Assembly: GCF_000745235.1 (NCBI RefSeq)
Contig: NZ_JQNL01000001.1
Span: 2,232,001 to 2,296,000, forward strand
DNA from: Luteibacter mycovicinus
Lineage (GTDB): Bacteria; Pseudomonadota; Gammaproteobacteria; Xanthomonadales; Rhodanobacteraceae
Direction: 5' to 3'
DNA: 64,000 bases
Position numbers and translations under genes: made by a program
Part shown: one piece after another, positions 41,483-50,575 of the stretch
How positions within the stretch are numbered: position 1 is the first letter of the stretch
Layout: the number at the start of each line of letters is the position of its first letter
The notes under the pieces: generated by a model
The model's database searches: none
Told to the model about the DNA's origin: nothing
What the model saw: the letters and a program-made list of their open reading frames with translations, nothing else

Positions 41483-41863
41483 GTGCGTGCCGCCGCCATG
41501 CCGCGCGATGCGCGGTTACGCCGCGCCGCCGACTTCGCCGCGTTGCGAACAGTCAGCGGTCGCCTCGGCGGCCGCTGTTTTCTTTTGCGCTTCGGAAACA
41601 ACGACGTCGACACGGCCCGGCTCGGCCTGGCCATTTCCAAGCGCTGTTCCAAGCGCGCGGTCGACCGTAACCGAATCAAGCGCCTCGCGCGTGAGGCTTT
41701 TCGCCTCGCTCGCCCCGACCTGCCTCCGGTCGACATCCTGGTCATGGCTAAAGACATCGCAGTCAAAGAGACCGGCGCGGCCCTTCTGGCCGAGCTGGAC
41801 ACCCTGCTGCGTCGCATCCGGCCGTTGAAGCGTGAGAGTGCCGACGGCACAATCGCGCGTTGA
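41483..41863 (+). CDS. rnpA: Ribonuclease P protein component
   Basis: 126 residues from GTG 41483, or 121 from ATG 41498 (MPRDARLRRAADFAALR), which is equally likely because neither has a clear ribosome-binding site. It assists the catalytic RNA in trimming tRNA 5' ends. The conserved basic RNA-binding motif is visible: RLGLAISKRCSKRAVDRNRI and KRLAREAFR (RNRxKRxxRE). It sits 13 bp after rpmH. The next gene is yidC, only 31 bp later, so the usual yidD is missing between them. Confidence 0.94.
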   Translation: MRAAAMPRDARLRRAADFAALRTVSGRLGGRCFLLRFGNNDVDTARLGLAISKRCSKRAVDRNRIKRLAREAFRLARPDLPPVDILVMAKDIAVKETGAALLAELDTLLRRIRPLKRESADGTIAR

Positions 41864-41894
41864 CCTCTCTTATGCATTCCAATCTGGCCCTGCA

Positions 41895-43598
41895 ATGAAT
41901 CAAACGCGCACGCTTCTCTTCTTCGCGCTCATGTTCGTGGCGTATCTCCTCTGGACCGAGTGGGAGAAGGACTATGTCCAGCCCCCGACTCCAGCCGCGC
42001 CGGCAGCCCAGGTCGATGCCAACGGCAAGCCGGGCGGCGACGCCAGCGTGCCGGGTTCCACCGCTCCCGCCGCCGTGCCGACCGAAAACGGCGCGGCCCC
42101 GGAAGGCAAGGCCGAGCTGGTCACCCTCTCGAACGACGTCCTGCGCCTGACCATCGATACCCGTGGCGGCAGCATCGTCCGTTCGGAGCTCCTCTATTAC
42201 CCGACCAACCCGGTCACGAAGAAGGAACCGGTGTCGCCGCCCGTCCGTCTGCTCGACGATGAGGGCGCGCACTTTTTCGCGGCACAGGATGGCCTGGTCA
42301 GCAGCAACGGTGCCGCGCCGGATCACCGCGCCCTCTTCCACGCCGACAAGACCGAGACCACCCTGGCCGATGGCCAGAAGTCCGTCAGCCTCGACCTGAC
42401 CTGGACCGATCCATCGGGCGTCAAGGTGGTGAAGCGCTATACGCTCAAGCGCATGGACTACGTGGTCGATCTCGACCAGCGCGTCGAAAACGGTTCGACG
42501 GCGGTGTGGACGGGTAACGCTTATCACCAGCTGCAGCGCGTCGCGAACGAGAAGGTCAACTGGTTCAAGGCGTATACGGATCCGGCGCAGCACAGCTTCT
42601 TCGGCGCCGCCTGGTTCAGCCCGGACACCAAGTTCGAAACGCTGCCGCTGGCCGACTTCGCGAAAAAGCCGCTCAATCGCTCCATCACGGGCGGTTGGGT
42701 CAGCATGCTCCAGCATTACTTCTTCGTCGCGTGGATTCCGCCGGCGAATCAGAACGTCACCTATAGTAGTGCGGTCGTCGATCCCAACTCGGCTACGCCG
42801 CGCTACCTCGTCCGTGCCTTCGGACCGGCCATGCAGGTCGCGCCGGGACAGGCCGCCGACAGCGTCGCTCGTCTGTACATCGGTCCGAAACTGCAGGGAA
42901 CGCTCGACGCGATCGCACCGGGCCTCGAGCTGACCAGCAACTATGGCTGGTTCACCATCATCGCGCAGCCGCTGCACTGGCTGCTCTCCCAGCTGCACGC
43001 GATCAGCGGCAACTGGGGCGTCGCGATCATTCTGCTCGTGCTGCTGATCAAGGCCGCGCTGTTCAAGCTGACCGACGCGCAGTTCCGTTCGGGCGCTCGT
43101 ATGCGCAAGCTGCAGCCGCGTATCGCCGCGCTCAAGGAGCGTTACGGCGACGACCGGATGAAGATGCAGCAGGCCACCATGGAGCTGTACAAGAAGGAAA
43201 AGATCAATCCGATGGCTGGCTGCCTGCCCATCCTGATCACCTTCCCGATCTTCATCGGCCTCCTTCGCGTGTTGTCCGAATCCATCGAGCTGCGCCATGC
43301 GCCGTTCTTCGGCTGGATCCACGATCTGTCGGCACCGGATCCCTTCTACGTGCTGCCGGTGCTCTACTTCCTGGTCACCCTGCTCACCCAGCGCATGATG
43401 CCGACCGCAGGCATGGATCCGACCCAGGCAAAGATGATGAAGGTGATGCCGTTGATCTTCGGTGTCTTCTTCGCCTTCTTCCCGTCAGGTCTGGTGCTCT
43501 ACTGGACGGTCAACGGCGCGACCAGCCTGCTCCAGCAGTGGTGGATCAACCGCAGTGTCGAACAAGCCGACGCCGCGGCGAAGATCACCAAGGCATAA
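41895..43598 (+). CDS. yidC: Membrane protein insertase YidC
   Basis: 567 residues from ATG 41895 (MNQTRTLLFFALMFVAYLLW is the first membrane helix). A large periplasmic beta-sandwich domain (about 60-345) precedes the conserved insertase core of five helices: YGWFTIIAQPLHWLLSQLHA, GNWGVAIILLVLLIKAALFK, and later MAGCLPILITFPIFIGLLRV and FFAFFPSGLVLYWTVNGATS. It inserts and folds inner-membrane proteins with or without SecYEG. Long Gram-negative form as expected. A perfect hairpin and then mnmE follow. Confidence 0.97.
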   Translation: MNQTRTLLFFALMFVAYLLWTEWEKDYVQPPTPAAPAAQVDANGKPGGDASVPGSTAPAAVPTENGAAPEGKAELVTLSNDVLRLTIDTRGGSIVRSELLYYPTNPVTKKEPVSPPVRLLDDEGAHFFAAQDGLVSSNGAAPDHRALFHADKTETTLADGQKSVSLDLTWTDPSGVKVVKRYTLKRMDYVVDLDQRVENGSTAVWTGNAYHQLQRVANEKVNWFKAYTDPAQHSFFGAAWFSPDTKFETLPLADFAKKPLNRSITGGWVSMLQHYFFVAWIPPANQNVTYSSAVVDPNSATPRYLVRAFGPAMQVAPGQAADSVARLYIGPKLQGTLDAIAPGLELTSNYGWFTIIAQPLHWLLSQLHAISGNWGVAIILLVLLIKAALFKLTDAQFRSGARMRKLQPRIAALKERYGDDRMKMQQATMELYKKEKINPMAGCLPILITFPIFIGLLRVLSESIELRHAPFFGWIHDLSAPDPFYVLPVLYFLVTLLTQRMMPTAGMDPTQAKMMKVMPLIFGVFFAFFPSGLVLYWTVNGATSLLQQWWINRSVEQADAAAKITKA

Positions 43599-43603
43599 CA
43601 CCT

Positions 43604-43633
43604 GAAGCGGCGCGTCGAAAGACGCGCCGCTTC
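43604..43633 (+). terminator. Hairpin between yidC and mnmE
   Basis: Perfect 13-bp stem (43604-43616 with 43621-43633) capped by a stable GAAA tetraloop, 6 bp after the yidC stop. No T-run, so a partial terminator or a processing/stability element is likely. Confidence 0.5.
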
Positions 43634-43651
43634 GCTATCCACAGGCACGAC

Positions 43652-44983
43652 ATGACTCACGGCGACGACACCATCGCAGCCATCGCTACCGGCGCCGGCG
43701 CGGCCGGGGTCGGTGCCGTTCGCGTGTCGGGGCCGCTCGCTCCTTTCATTGCCGCCGCGTTCCTTGGCCGGGCACCCACACCGCGATACGCGCACTTCAC
43801 CGCGTTTCACGACGCAGACGGTGAGCTGATCGATCGCGGCTTGTTGTTGTCCTTTCCGGGACCCGCGTCTTACACCGGCGAGCACGTGGTCGAGCTTCAA
43901 GGACATGGCAGCGCCGTGTTGCTCGACGCGCTGCTCCAGCGTTGCCTCGCGCTGGGCGCGCGCCTCGCTCGGCCCGGTGAATTCACTGAACGGGCTTTCC
44001 TCAACGGAAAGCTCGATCTGGCACAGGCGGAAGCTGTCGCCGATCTTGTTGCCGCGACGTCGCGTGCGGGAGCACGTGCAGCACTGCGATCGATGGAAGG
44101 TGTTTTCTCGGCCCGCGTGGAGGCCCTGCTTGCCGAGCTTATCGAGCTGAGAGTACACATCGAGGCAGCCATCGATTTTCCCGAAGAAGAAATCGATTTT
44201 CTTGCCGACCCTGTCATCGGCGACAAGCTAACGACGCTCCGGGCAAATCTCGGCCGTCTGTTGCTTGAAACTCGCCGCGGTGTCCGTCTGAACGATGGCA
44301 TCGCTGTCGCCATCGTCGGGCGACCCAACGCGGGCAAGTCGAGTCTGTTGAATGCGCTTGCCGGAGAAGAGCGGGCGATTGTGACTGACGTCGCGGGCAC
44401 CACGCGCGACGTGCTTCGCGAGGCGATACACATCGATGGCGTCGCGCTGGAGCTCGCGGACACGGCCGGTCTTCGCGAATCCGACGACATCGTCGAACGC
44501 GAGGGCATCCGTCGTGCGCGTGACCAGCTTGCACGCTGCGATGTCGCGTTGCTGGTCACCGACGATGCGCACGCACATGCCGATCTTTCGTTGTTGGATG
44601 GCATGGTCGAATATGCAAAACGTCTGATCGTCATTAACAAGATTGATCTGGACGAGCGCGAAGCACACTGCGAGGGCGATGTCCTTTGGCTTTCAGCGCG
44701 TACGGGCGATGGTATGGACGCGCTGCGCGCCCGGTTGCGTGAGCTCGCGACCGCGGGCGCGGGGGATGGCGCATTCAGCGCGCGTCGCCGTCACGTCACG
44801 GCGCTGGAGTCCGTACAGCGCCATTTATCTCTGACGGACGACGCACTACGGTCGGCTCACGCGGGCGAACTCGCCGCCGAGGAATTGCGTCAGGCCCAGC
44901 ACGCGCTGGGCGAAATTACCGGCACCTACTCATCTGACGATTTGCTTGGCGCCATCTTTGGTTCGTTCTGCATCGGAAAATAA
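43652..44983 (+). CDS. mnmE: tRNA modification GTPase MnmE
   Basis: 443 residues from ATG 43652. With MnmG it makes the 5-carboxymethylaminomethyl modification of wobble uridine. The N-terminal formyl-tetrahydrofolate-binding domain has GEHVVELQGHGSAVLLDALL and RPGEFTERAFLNGKLDLAQA. The inserted G domain carries GRPNAGKSSLLNALAG (G1), GTTRDVLRE (G2), DTAGLRE (G3) and NKID (G4). The catalytic C-terminus ends FCIGK (C-[IL]-GK). AGGCACGAC precedes the ATG. Last gene of the rpmH-side cluster. Confidence 0.97.
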   Translation: MTHGDDTIAAIATGAGAAGVGAVRVSGPLAPFIAAAFLGRAPTPRYAHFTAFHDADGELIDRGLLLSFPGPASYTGEHVVELQGHGSAVLLDALLQRCLALGARLARPGEFTERAFLNGKLDLAQAEAVADLVAATSRAGARAALRSMEGVFSARVEALLAELIELRVHIEAAIDFPEEEIDFLADPVIGDKLTTLRANLGRLLLETRRGVRLNDGIAVAIVGRPNAGKSSLLNALAGEERAIVTDVAGTTRDVLREAIHIDGVALELADTAGLRESDDIVEREGIRRARDQLARCDVALLVTDDAHAHADLSLLDGMVEYAKRLIVINKIDLDEREAHCEGDVLWLSARTGDGMDALRARLRELATAGAGDGAFSARRRHVTALESVQRHLSLTDDALRSAHAGELAAEELRQAQHALGEITGTYSSDDLLGAIFGSFCIGK

Positions 44984-45239
44984 TACGAATTGCCGGCGCG
45001 TAAGCAAAAACGGCAAATCGACTATGCCGGCTAAATCCGATGTGCGACCCAATCGACGGAACACTCGTGAATGCGACGCGCCGTAGGCCGCCAGGGACCG
45101 ATGTCACTTGCGAATCTTCTCAAACATTCGATACGGTCGGTCCCGCATGACGCAGACCTGCGCATGCGATCGACGTCAAGAGACGCTTCGGCGCCGCCGA
45201 AGCATCGGTATTTCTGAGTGAATCACAAGGAGCACTACT

Positions 45240-45368
45240 GTGGCGCAAGATATCGAAAAGAACGACGTGCTGAACCTCCAGTCCCTTGAAATTGACTGGG
45301 AGGATCTGTTCCACGCTTGCCTCTCGATTGCGAGCTCGACCAGCACCGCTAACGACGGCGGCTGTTGA
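45240..45368 (+). CDS. Class III lanthipeptide precursor
   Basis: 42 residues from GTG 45240, with AAGGAG 7 nt upstream. The leader contains VLNLQSLEID, matching the [I/L]-x-LQ motif that class III LanKC enzymes recognise. The core region (from about 21) has Cys27, a Ser/Thr cluster SIASSTSTA (29-37) and a terminal GGC with Cys42. Ser29-x2-Ser32 and Ser32-x2-Ser35 followed by a downstream Cys resemble labionin-type Ser-x2-Ser-Cys patterns, although the spacing to Cys42 (six residues from Ser35) is wider than the usual. The synthetase gene follows 97 bp later, and an intrinsic terminator lies between. The exact cleavage site cannot be set; no Gly-Gly leader end is present. Confidence 0.8.
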   Translation: MAQDIEKNDVLNLQSLEIDWEDLFHACLSIASSTSTANDGGC

Positions 45369-45374
45369 TAAAAG

Positions 45375-45405
45375 ATGGGCGGCTTTGGCCGCCCATTCTT
45401 TTTTT
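45375..45405 (+). terminator. Attenuating terminator between precursor and synthetase genes
   Basis: Perfect 9-bp stem ATGGGCGGC (45375-45383), loop TTTG, GCCGCCCAT (45388-45396), then TC and seven T. Partial readthrough would keep precursor mRNA in excess of synthetase mRNA, as in other lanthipeptide operons. Confidence 0.85.
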
Positions 45406-45465
45406 GCGCGCCGCAAAGGCGCAGCGATAAGCGACTGAGCGTCGCAGCCATGGACAGAGGTGCAG

Positions 45466-48357
45466 ATGGAATCGTCACCGTTCTTTGCCTATTCGTTCCT
45501 CAGCCCGATTTATCACGAGAACATCTATTCTTACGAGCCCTCCCACGAGTTCCTCGACGTGGTACGCGCAGCGCTCGGGGAACGGTGGAAAATAAGGGAA
45601 AGGGGCTTCTGGGCGAGCTGCTCGCCCGACGATCGCGAAGATCTCGAACACGGGTGGAAGATCCACCTCTCAAGTACACAGGCCAATGCGGTGGAAACAC
45701 TGACGATCGTCGCGGGGATCATGTCCTCTGCGCGGATCGCCTTTAAATTTTGCGCCGACCGTCGCATGCTCAAGATGTCACTGGGCAAGGGCTGGTCGCG
45801 CTTTCAGATTGGAAAGTTCATCGCCATCTATCCCAGAAATGTCGATGAATTTGCGGCAATTCTTGTCGAACTGCACGCTGCAACATCGCACCTGCACGGC
45901 CCCTACATCCTCACTGACCGGCCCTATCGGGACAGCAAGGTCGTTTACTACCGTTACGGCGTTCATCGCGGCAAGCCATCGGTGGATGCGACAGGACGCA
46001 GTGCCTCCGGCTTCTTCCTGCCGGATGGTTCCTGGTACAACGATGTGCGCGGTCCCACGTTTCGGTTACCGCCCGGCATCGTCGACCCGTTGCTCCAACG
46101 CCCACAAGAACTTCCTTCTTCCACGGCCACCGTAAGAAAGCCGGATCAGCCAAAGACCGTCCGCCTCAAGGATCGCTACGTCATACAGGGCGCCATCAAA
46201 TTCAATGCAACCGGCGGCATCTATCGTGGCATCGATACCGAAACTCAACGCGAGGTAATCGTTCGCGAGGTACGCGGCAAGCTGGGACATCTGGAGCGGG
46301 AAAGTGAGGACGACCCGGCGTTCATCCTGAAGCGTGAAGCGCGGGTGCTCAAAAAACTGTCTCACACCGGCCTGGTGCCAGAATATATAGATCTGTTCCA
46401 GGCATGGGACCATTGGTTCCTCGTAGTAGAGAAGCTGGACGCCATCTCCCTTTGGGGCCATTCGATGGAGTTCTATTTCTCGAACGAGTATCAAAGCACC
46501 GGATTCGGTCTCGACCGCATACTGTCCTCCATTCGCGAAATCGGTGAGGGGTTGCAGGTTATCCACTCGCACGGCGTCGTGCTTCGTGACCTGACCAAGA
46601 ACAACATTCTCTTCACCAAGAGCGACAAGCGAATCAAGTTTATCGATTTCGAATTCGCGTTCGAGGTGGACGACGCCGGTCCGTGGGTGCAGGGATGGAC
46701 ACCTGGCTACGCTTCCGCTGAGCAGGCGTCGGCACAACGACCATGCGTCGCCGACGATTGCTATGCGTTTGGCGTGCTGATTCTGGACATGCTCACTTTC
46801 AGCGCTGCGGGGCTCGAACTCGGACGCGAGAACATCTTTCGGAAACTCGCGCTCGTGCTGTCCGATCTTGGACTTCCTGCGGAGTTGATGACGCTCATCT
46901 TGGGACTGATGCACACCGAGCCCGATCGTCGCTGGAGTGTTGCTCAGACGCTCTCGTTTCTCGAAGCCATCGATCTGCCCCTCGTCCAGCGCAGGATGTT
47001 TCCCTCGCGCGAACAGCTTCTCGACGTCGCCTCGCCATCCCCAGACCTGGTTAGTCGGATCGACGATGTAATCACGGGCGTGGAGGTGTTCCTGGACTCG
47101 ACGATGGACCTGGCACGCGAGGATCGGTTGTGGCCTGCCTCCCCGGAGGTCTTCGTCACCAACCCCGTATCGTTGGAGTATGGCGCGACGGGCGTCGCAC
47201 TGTTTCTGCTCCAGCGGCAAGGCGCTATCAGCGCACCTGTGCTTGACTGGATAGAACGGCGGGCCGCGGCGAAGCTATGTCCTCCCGGTCTGTATTCCGG
47301 CTTGTCCGGCGTGGCCCTCGGTCTGCTGCTAGCGGGCCGACGGGACGCCGCAAGGGCCATGATGGCCAGGGTCGCCGACGACGGGCTCGTCTTCGACCGT
47401 GCGGGCCTTTACTACGGATGTGCGGGCGTGGGCCTGACCTGGTTGCACTTCTGGTCGACGACGGGCGAAGAAGCCTTTCTTGATGAAGCCATTCGCATCG
47501 GGGACTGGCTGCTCGGGCACGCCGTAGATTCGGAGCGCGGCCTGTCATGGCCTACGGGAGACAAGACCTATCTTGGCCTCGCCGAGGGTCAGTGCGGTGT
47601 AGCGCTATTCCTGCTTTACCTCGGGTCAGCGACCGGACGCGATGACTTCGTCGCGTCGGCCGGACGCGCGATCGATTTCGATCTCAGCTACGCGACGCGT
47701 GTCGCGGGCAGGATCGTCTGGAAGGTCCACACGAATTCGAGAGAGCATGCACCAAACCTCCCCCATCACAGGTACGGCTCTGCTGGTGTCGGTGCTGTGT
47801 GCATCCGTTACTTCGCGCTCACTGGCGACCGGCGTTACCACGACATGGCCGTCGACTGTGCACATACGGTCAGGACGCGTATGTCGAACAAAATCTGGCA
47901 GGACGAGGGCAGCGCAGGCTACGGTGAGTTCCTGCTCGACATGGCGTTTTTTCTAAACGAGCCCCGGTTCAGGGATATCGCCTTCTACCAAGCTGAAGCC
48001 ATTCTTGCGCATGCGCTCGATCGGCCCGTCGGCATGGCGTTTGGCGGACTCGATCATTACCGGATCTGCGCTGATTACAGTTACGGAAGTGCGGGTATCG
48101 GGATATTCCTGGACCGCTTGTTGAACGGCACGAAGCGTTTGTTGATGCTCGACCACCTCCTGCCAGCGCGTGTGACGACATCGCGGCATGGAGCGCGTCA
48201 TGCCGACGTCCCGGCGCGATCGGCCCCTCCGGGTCAGCAGGCTTCCGCAGCCACCCGGCGAGCGGTCCGCTTTTCAGCCGCCACCGACGCCGCCCAGATA
48301 GCGAGCCCCGCCAGCGCCAACAGACTTCCCACCCAGCCGGGCGACGTCCACCCGTAA
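45466..48357 (+). CDS. Class III lanthipeptide synthetase (LanKC)
   Basis: 963 residues from ATG 45466, chosen over GTG 45460 because AGAGG lies 5 nt before it. Three modules: an N-terminal lyase-like domain (about 1-225), a Ser/Thr kinase domain (about 235-500; catalytic loop VLRDLTKNN with Asp near 370, metal-binding IDFEF near 393), and a LanC-like alpha-toroid (about 540-900; repeats GLYSGLSGVALG, YYGCAGVGLTW, EGQCGVALFL, HRYGSAGVGA, YSYGSAGIGI). The zinc ligands of class I/II/IV cyclases (GWCYG, CHG) are absent, which places it in class III. It should phosphorylate, eliminate and cyclise the small precursor just upstream. The last 64 residues look unlike the family and overlap the convergent MFS gene by 124 bp. 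Confidence 0.9.
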   Translation: MESSPFFAYSFLSPIYHENIYSYEPSHEFLDVVRAALGERWKIRERGFWASCSPDDREDLEHGWKIHLSSTQANAVETLTIVAGIMSSARIAFKFCADRRMLKMSLGKGWSRFQIGKFIAIYPRNVDEFAAILVELHAATSHLHGPYILTDRPYRDSKVVYYRYGVHRGKPSVDATGRSASGFFLPDGSWYNDVRGPTFRLPPGIVDPLLQRPQELPSSTATVRKPDQPKTVRLKDRYVIQGAIKFNATGGIYRGIDTETQREVIVREVRGKLGHLERESEDDPAFILKREARVLKKLSHTGLVPEYIDLFQAWDHWFLVVEKLDAISLWGHSMEFYFSNEYQSTGFGLDRILSSIREIGEGLQVIHSHGVVLRDLTKNNILFTKSDKRIKFIDFEFAFEVDDAGPWVQGWTPGYASAEQASAQRPCVADDCYAFGVLILDMLTFSAAGLELGRENIFRKLALVLSDLGLPAELMTLILGLMHTEPDRRWSVAQTLSFLEAIDLPLVQRRMFPSREQLLDVASPSPDLVSRIDDVITGVEVFLDSTMDLAREDRLWPASPEVFVTNPVSLEYGATGVALFLLQRQGAISAPVLDWIERRAAAKLCPPGLYSGLSGVALGLLLAGRRDAARAMMARVADDGLVFDRAGLYYGCAGVGLTWLHFWSTTGEEAFLDEAIRIGDWLLGHAVDSERGLSWPTGDKTYLGLAEGQCGVALFLLYLGSATGRDDFVASAGRAIDFDLSYATRVAGRIVWKVHTNSREHAPNLPHHRYGSAGVGAVCIRYFALTGDRRYHDMAVDCAHTVRTRMSNKIWQDEGSAGYGEFLLDMAFFLNEPRFRDIAFYQAEAILAHALDRPVGMAFGGLDHYRICADYSYGSAGIGIFLDRLLNGTKRLLMLDHLLPARVTTSRHGARHADVPARSAPPGQQASAATRRAVRFSAATDAAQIASPASANRLPTQPGDVHP

Positions 48358-49460
48358 CCGCCGGCGATGGCCAGGCCGCCCAGGTACGGCCCGAGCGCGT
48401 TAGCGGTATTGAAGGCGGAATGATTCAGCGACGCGGCAAGACCCTGCGCATCGCCCGCCACATCCATGAGCCGCGTCTGCAGGACCGTACCGAGTGCCCC
48501 ACCCACACCAATGAAAAACACGTCGAGGCTCAGCAGCCAGATATTGCTTGCGGTGAACGGGAAGATGGCGAGGATCACGAGGCTCCACAGCAACAGTGCA
48601 CCTGCCGTGCGCATCAGCGCGCGATCGGCGAAGACGGGCACGACCATGTTGCCGACGGTCATGCCGACGCCGAAGATGGCCATCACCCAGGGCACGCTCG
48701 ACAGTGGCATCCCGGTCACGCTGATAAGGATGTCGGCGAGGTAGGTATATACAGCGAACATGCCGCCGAAACCGATGGCACCGATCGCCAGCGTGTACCA
48801 GACCTGCGAGCGTTTGATCGCGCTGAGCTCGCCAAGCGGACTGGCCTTCGGATCGGCGGGCGTCCTGGGTGCGTAAATCGCGACGGCGAGAATCGTCAGC
48901 AGGCCAAGGACGGCGACCAGCGCGAACGACCAGCGCCAGCCCACCAGCTGACCCAGCCAGCTGGCCAGTGGAACGCCGACGATGGTGGCGCACGTGAGGC
49001 CGAGGAACATCTGGCCGACCGCGCGCGTGCGCCGGTTGGGGGGAACCAGCGATGAGGCGACCAGTGCGGCGACACCGAAGTACGCGCCATGCGGCAGGCC
49101 AGCCAGAAACCGGAACACCAGCATCCAGTGATAGTTCGGCGACAAGCCGGTCAGTCCGTTGAACAGCGTGAACATCGCCATGAGGATCAGCAGCAGGCGA
49201 CGGCGCGGCACGCGCGCGCCGAGTACGGTCATCACCGGAGCGCCGACGACGACACCCAGCGCATAGGCGCTGATCGCGTGGCCTGCCGTCGGCGCATCGA
49301 TGCCCAGACCCTGTGCGAACAGGGGCAGCATGCTCATCGAAGCGAACTCGGTCGTACCGATGGCGAAGCCGCCGACGGCCAGCGCGAGGATCACCAGACC
49401 GACGTGAGGCGCGCGGACGGGCGCGGTGCCCGGATCTAGGATGGGGGCGGAACCAGACAT
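48234..49460 (-). CDS. MFS efflux transporter (AraJ/YdhP-like, DHA1 type)
   Basis: 408 residues, twelve helices. Typical elements: VGGFAIGTTEFASMSMLPLF in helix 1, GLGIDAPTAGHAISAYALGV, and motif A-like LGARVPRRRLLL in the 2-3 loop. FRFLAGLPHGAYFGVAALVA resembles the sugar-efflux/purine-efflux group (AraJ, YdhP, PbuE). It probably extrudes small organic molecules by proton antiport. It converges on the LanKC gene and overlaps its 3' end; a link to lanthipeptide export is only a possibility. The substrate is unknown. Confidence 0.88.
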   Translation of the reverse strand: MSGSAPILDPGTAPVRAPHVGLVILALAVGGFAIGTTEFASMSMLPLFAQGLGIDAPTAGHAISAYALGVVVGAPVMTVLGARVPRRRLLLILMAMFTLFNGLTGLSPNYHWMLVFRFLAGLPHGAYFGVAALVASSLVPPNRRTRAVGQMFLGLTCATIVGVPLASWLGQLVGWRWSFALVAVLGLLTILAVAIYAPRTPADPKASPLGELSAIKRSQVWYTLAIGAIGFGGMFAVYTYLADILISVTGMPLSSVPWVMAIFGVGMTVGNMVVPVFADRALMRTAGALLLWSLVILAIFPFTASNIWLLSLDVFFIGVGGALGTVLQTRLMDVAGDAQGLAASLNHSAFNTANALGPYLGGLAIAGGYGWTSPGWVGSLLALAGLAIWAASVAAEKRTARRVAAEAC

Positions 49461-49567
49461 GAGGGGTGCTCGGGGAGGTATGTGGGCCGCGGCGTCATGG
49501 TGCGTCGCAGCAATCGGCCTAGGATACGCGGTCGGACGGCCCGGCGGGAGTTAGCCTTGCTGGCGAT

Positions 49568-50464
49568 TCAGGCGCCCGCGTGCTCGCGGATGTATTCGAT
49601 GAACGCGCGAAGGGCCGACGTGACTCGCCGCTGGCGCGGGTAATAGAGCATGAACCCCGGATACGGCGGGCACCAGTCCTCCAGCAGACGGACCAGCTTT
49701 CCGTCCTCGACCAGTGCCTTGACCTGATCGTCCAGCACCGCGGCGATGCCGATGCCTGCCACGGCGGCATCCAGCGCCAGACGCATGTCGCCGAAGGTCA
49801 GCCGCCCGCGCACGTCCAGTTCGAGCTTGGTCGAACCCTGCTCCAGTTCCCACTTATAGACCCGCCCGCTGGGAAACCGAAAGCGGATGCAGTTATGGCG
49901 GAACAGGTCGTCGGGGACCAGGGGCCTGCCGTAGCGGGCAAGATAGTCAGGCGAGGCGACGATCGCACCCCGCTGCGCACCGCCGATCGGCACGGCGATC
50001 ATGTCCTCCGGCACCTGCTCCAGGAACCGGATGCCGGCGTCGAAGCCCGAGGCGACGATGTCGATCAGGCCATCGTTATCCACAGCTTCAAAGTGAATGT
50101 CTGGATATGTCGCCAGAAAACGAGGCAGCAGCGTCGGAAGCAGGAGCTGCGCGGTGACGCGTGGCATGTTGATCCGCAACGTACCGGCGGGCGCCGCGCG
50201 GAAGTTGTTCATCTCTTCCAGGGCGTCGTTTACGTCAAGCAGCGCCGGCTCCAGCCGCTCGAGCAGCCGCTGACCCGCTTCCGTCAGTGAAACGCTGCGC
50301 GTGGTGCGGTGAAAGAGAACCACCCCCAGCCGTTCTTCCAGCCCACGGATGGCATAGCTGATGGCCGACGTGGACAGCGTCAGCTCGGCGCCCGCCTTTC
50401 GGAAGCTGGCGTGTCGGGCGACGGCGGCGAACGCCGCCAGATGGGAAAGGTTGTCGGGACGCAT
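49568..50464 (-). CDS. LysR-family transcriptional regulator
   Basis: 298 residues from ATG 50464. The N-terminal winged HTH reads LSHLAAFAAVARHASFRKAG, then AELTLSTSAISYAIRGLEER and LGVVLFHRTTRSVSLTEAGQ. The effector-binding domain follows, with a strand LRINMPRVTAQLLLP and the C-terminal ALRAFIEYIRE of the CrgA-like subgroup. The longer open frame upstream has no HTH-family sequence. It diverges from the alcohol dehydrogenase across 111 bp and is the likely activator of that gene. The gap holds inverted CCTCAAC (50479-50485) and GTTGAGG (50521-50527). Confidence 0.9.
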   Translation of the reverse strand: MRPDNLSHLAAFAAVARHASFRKAGAELTLSTSAISYAIRGLEERLGVVLFHRTTRSVSLTEAGQRLLERLEPALLDVNDALEEMNNFRAAPAGTLRINMPRVTAQLLLPTLLPRFLATYPDIHFEAVDNDGLIDIVASGFDAGIRFLEQVPEDMIAVPIGGAQRGAIVASPDYLARYGRPLVPDDLFRHNCIRFRFPSGRVYKWELEQGSTKLELDVRGRLTFGDMRLALDAAVAGIGIAAVLDDQVKALVEDGKLVRLLEDWCPPYPGFMLYYPRQRRVTSALRAFIEYIREHAGA

Positions 50465-50575
50465 GATTATCAAGGATACCTCAACGATACATGCCGGAAT
50501 TCCCGTTGGCCGGCAGGATTGTTGAGGCTTTATCGTTACCCGCTTTCCTGAACCCACCTATCGAGGATGACTCCC

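Noticed and set aside
41763..43322. 519-codon minus-strand frame antisense to yidC
   Set aside because: YidC is complete on the plus strand; composition of the antisense frame is shadow-like.
46066..47220. 384-codon minus-strand frame antisense to the LanKC gene
   Set aside because: The kinase and LanC-like motifs are read on the plus strand.
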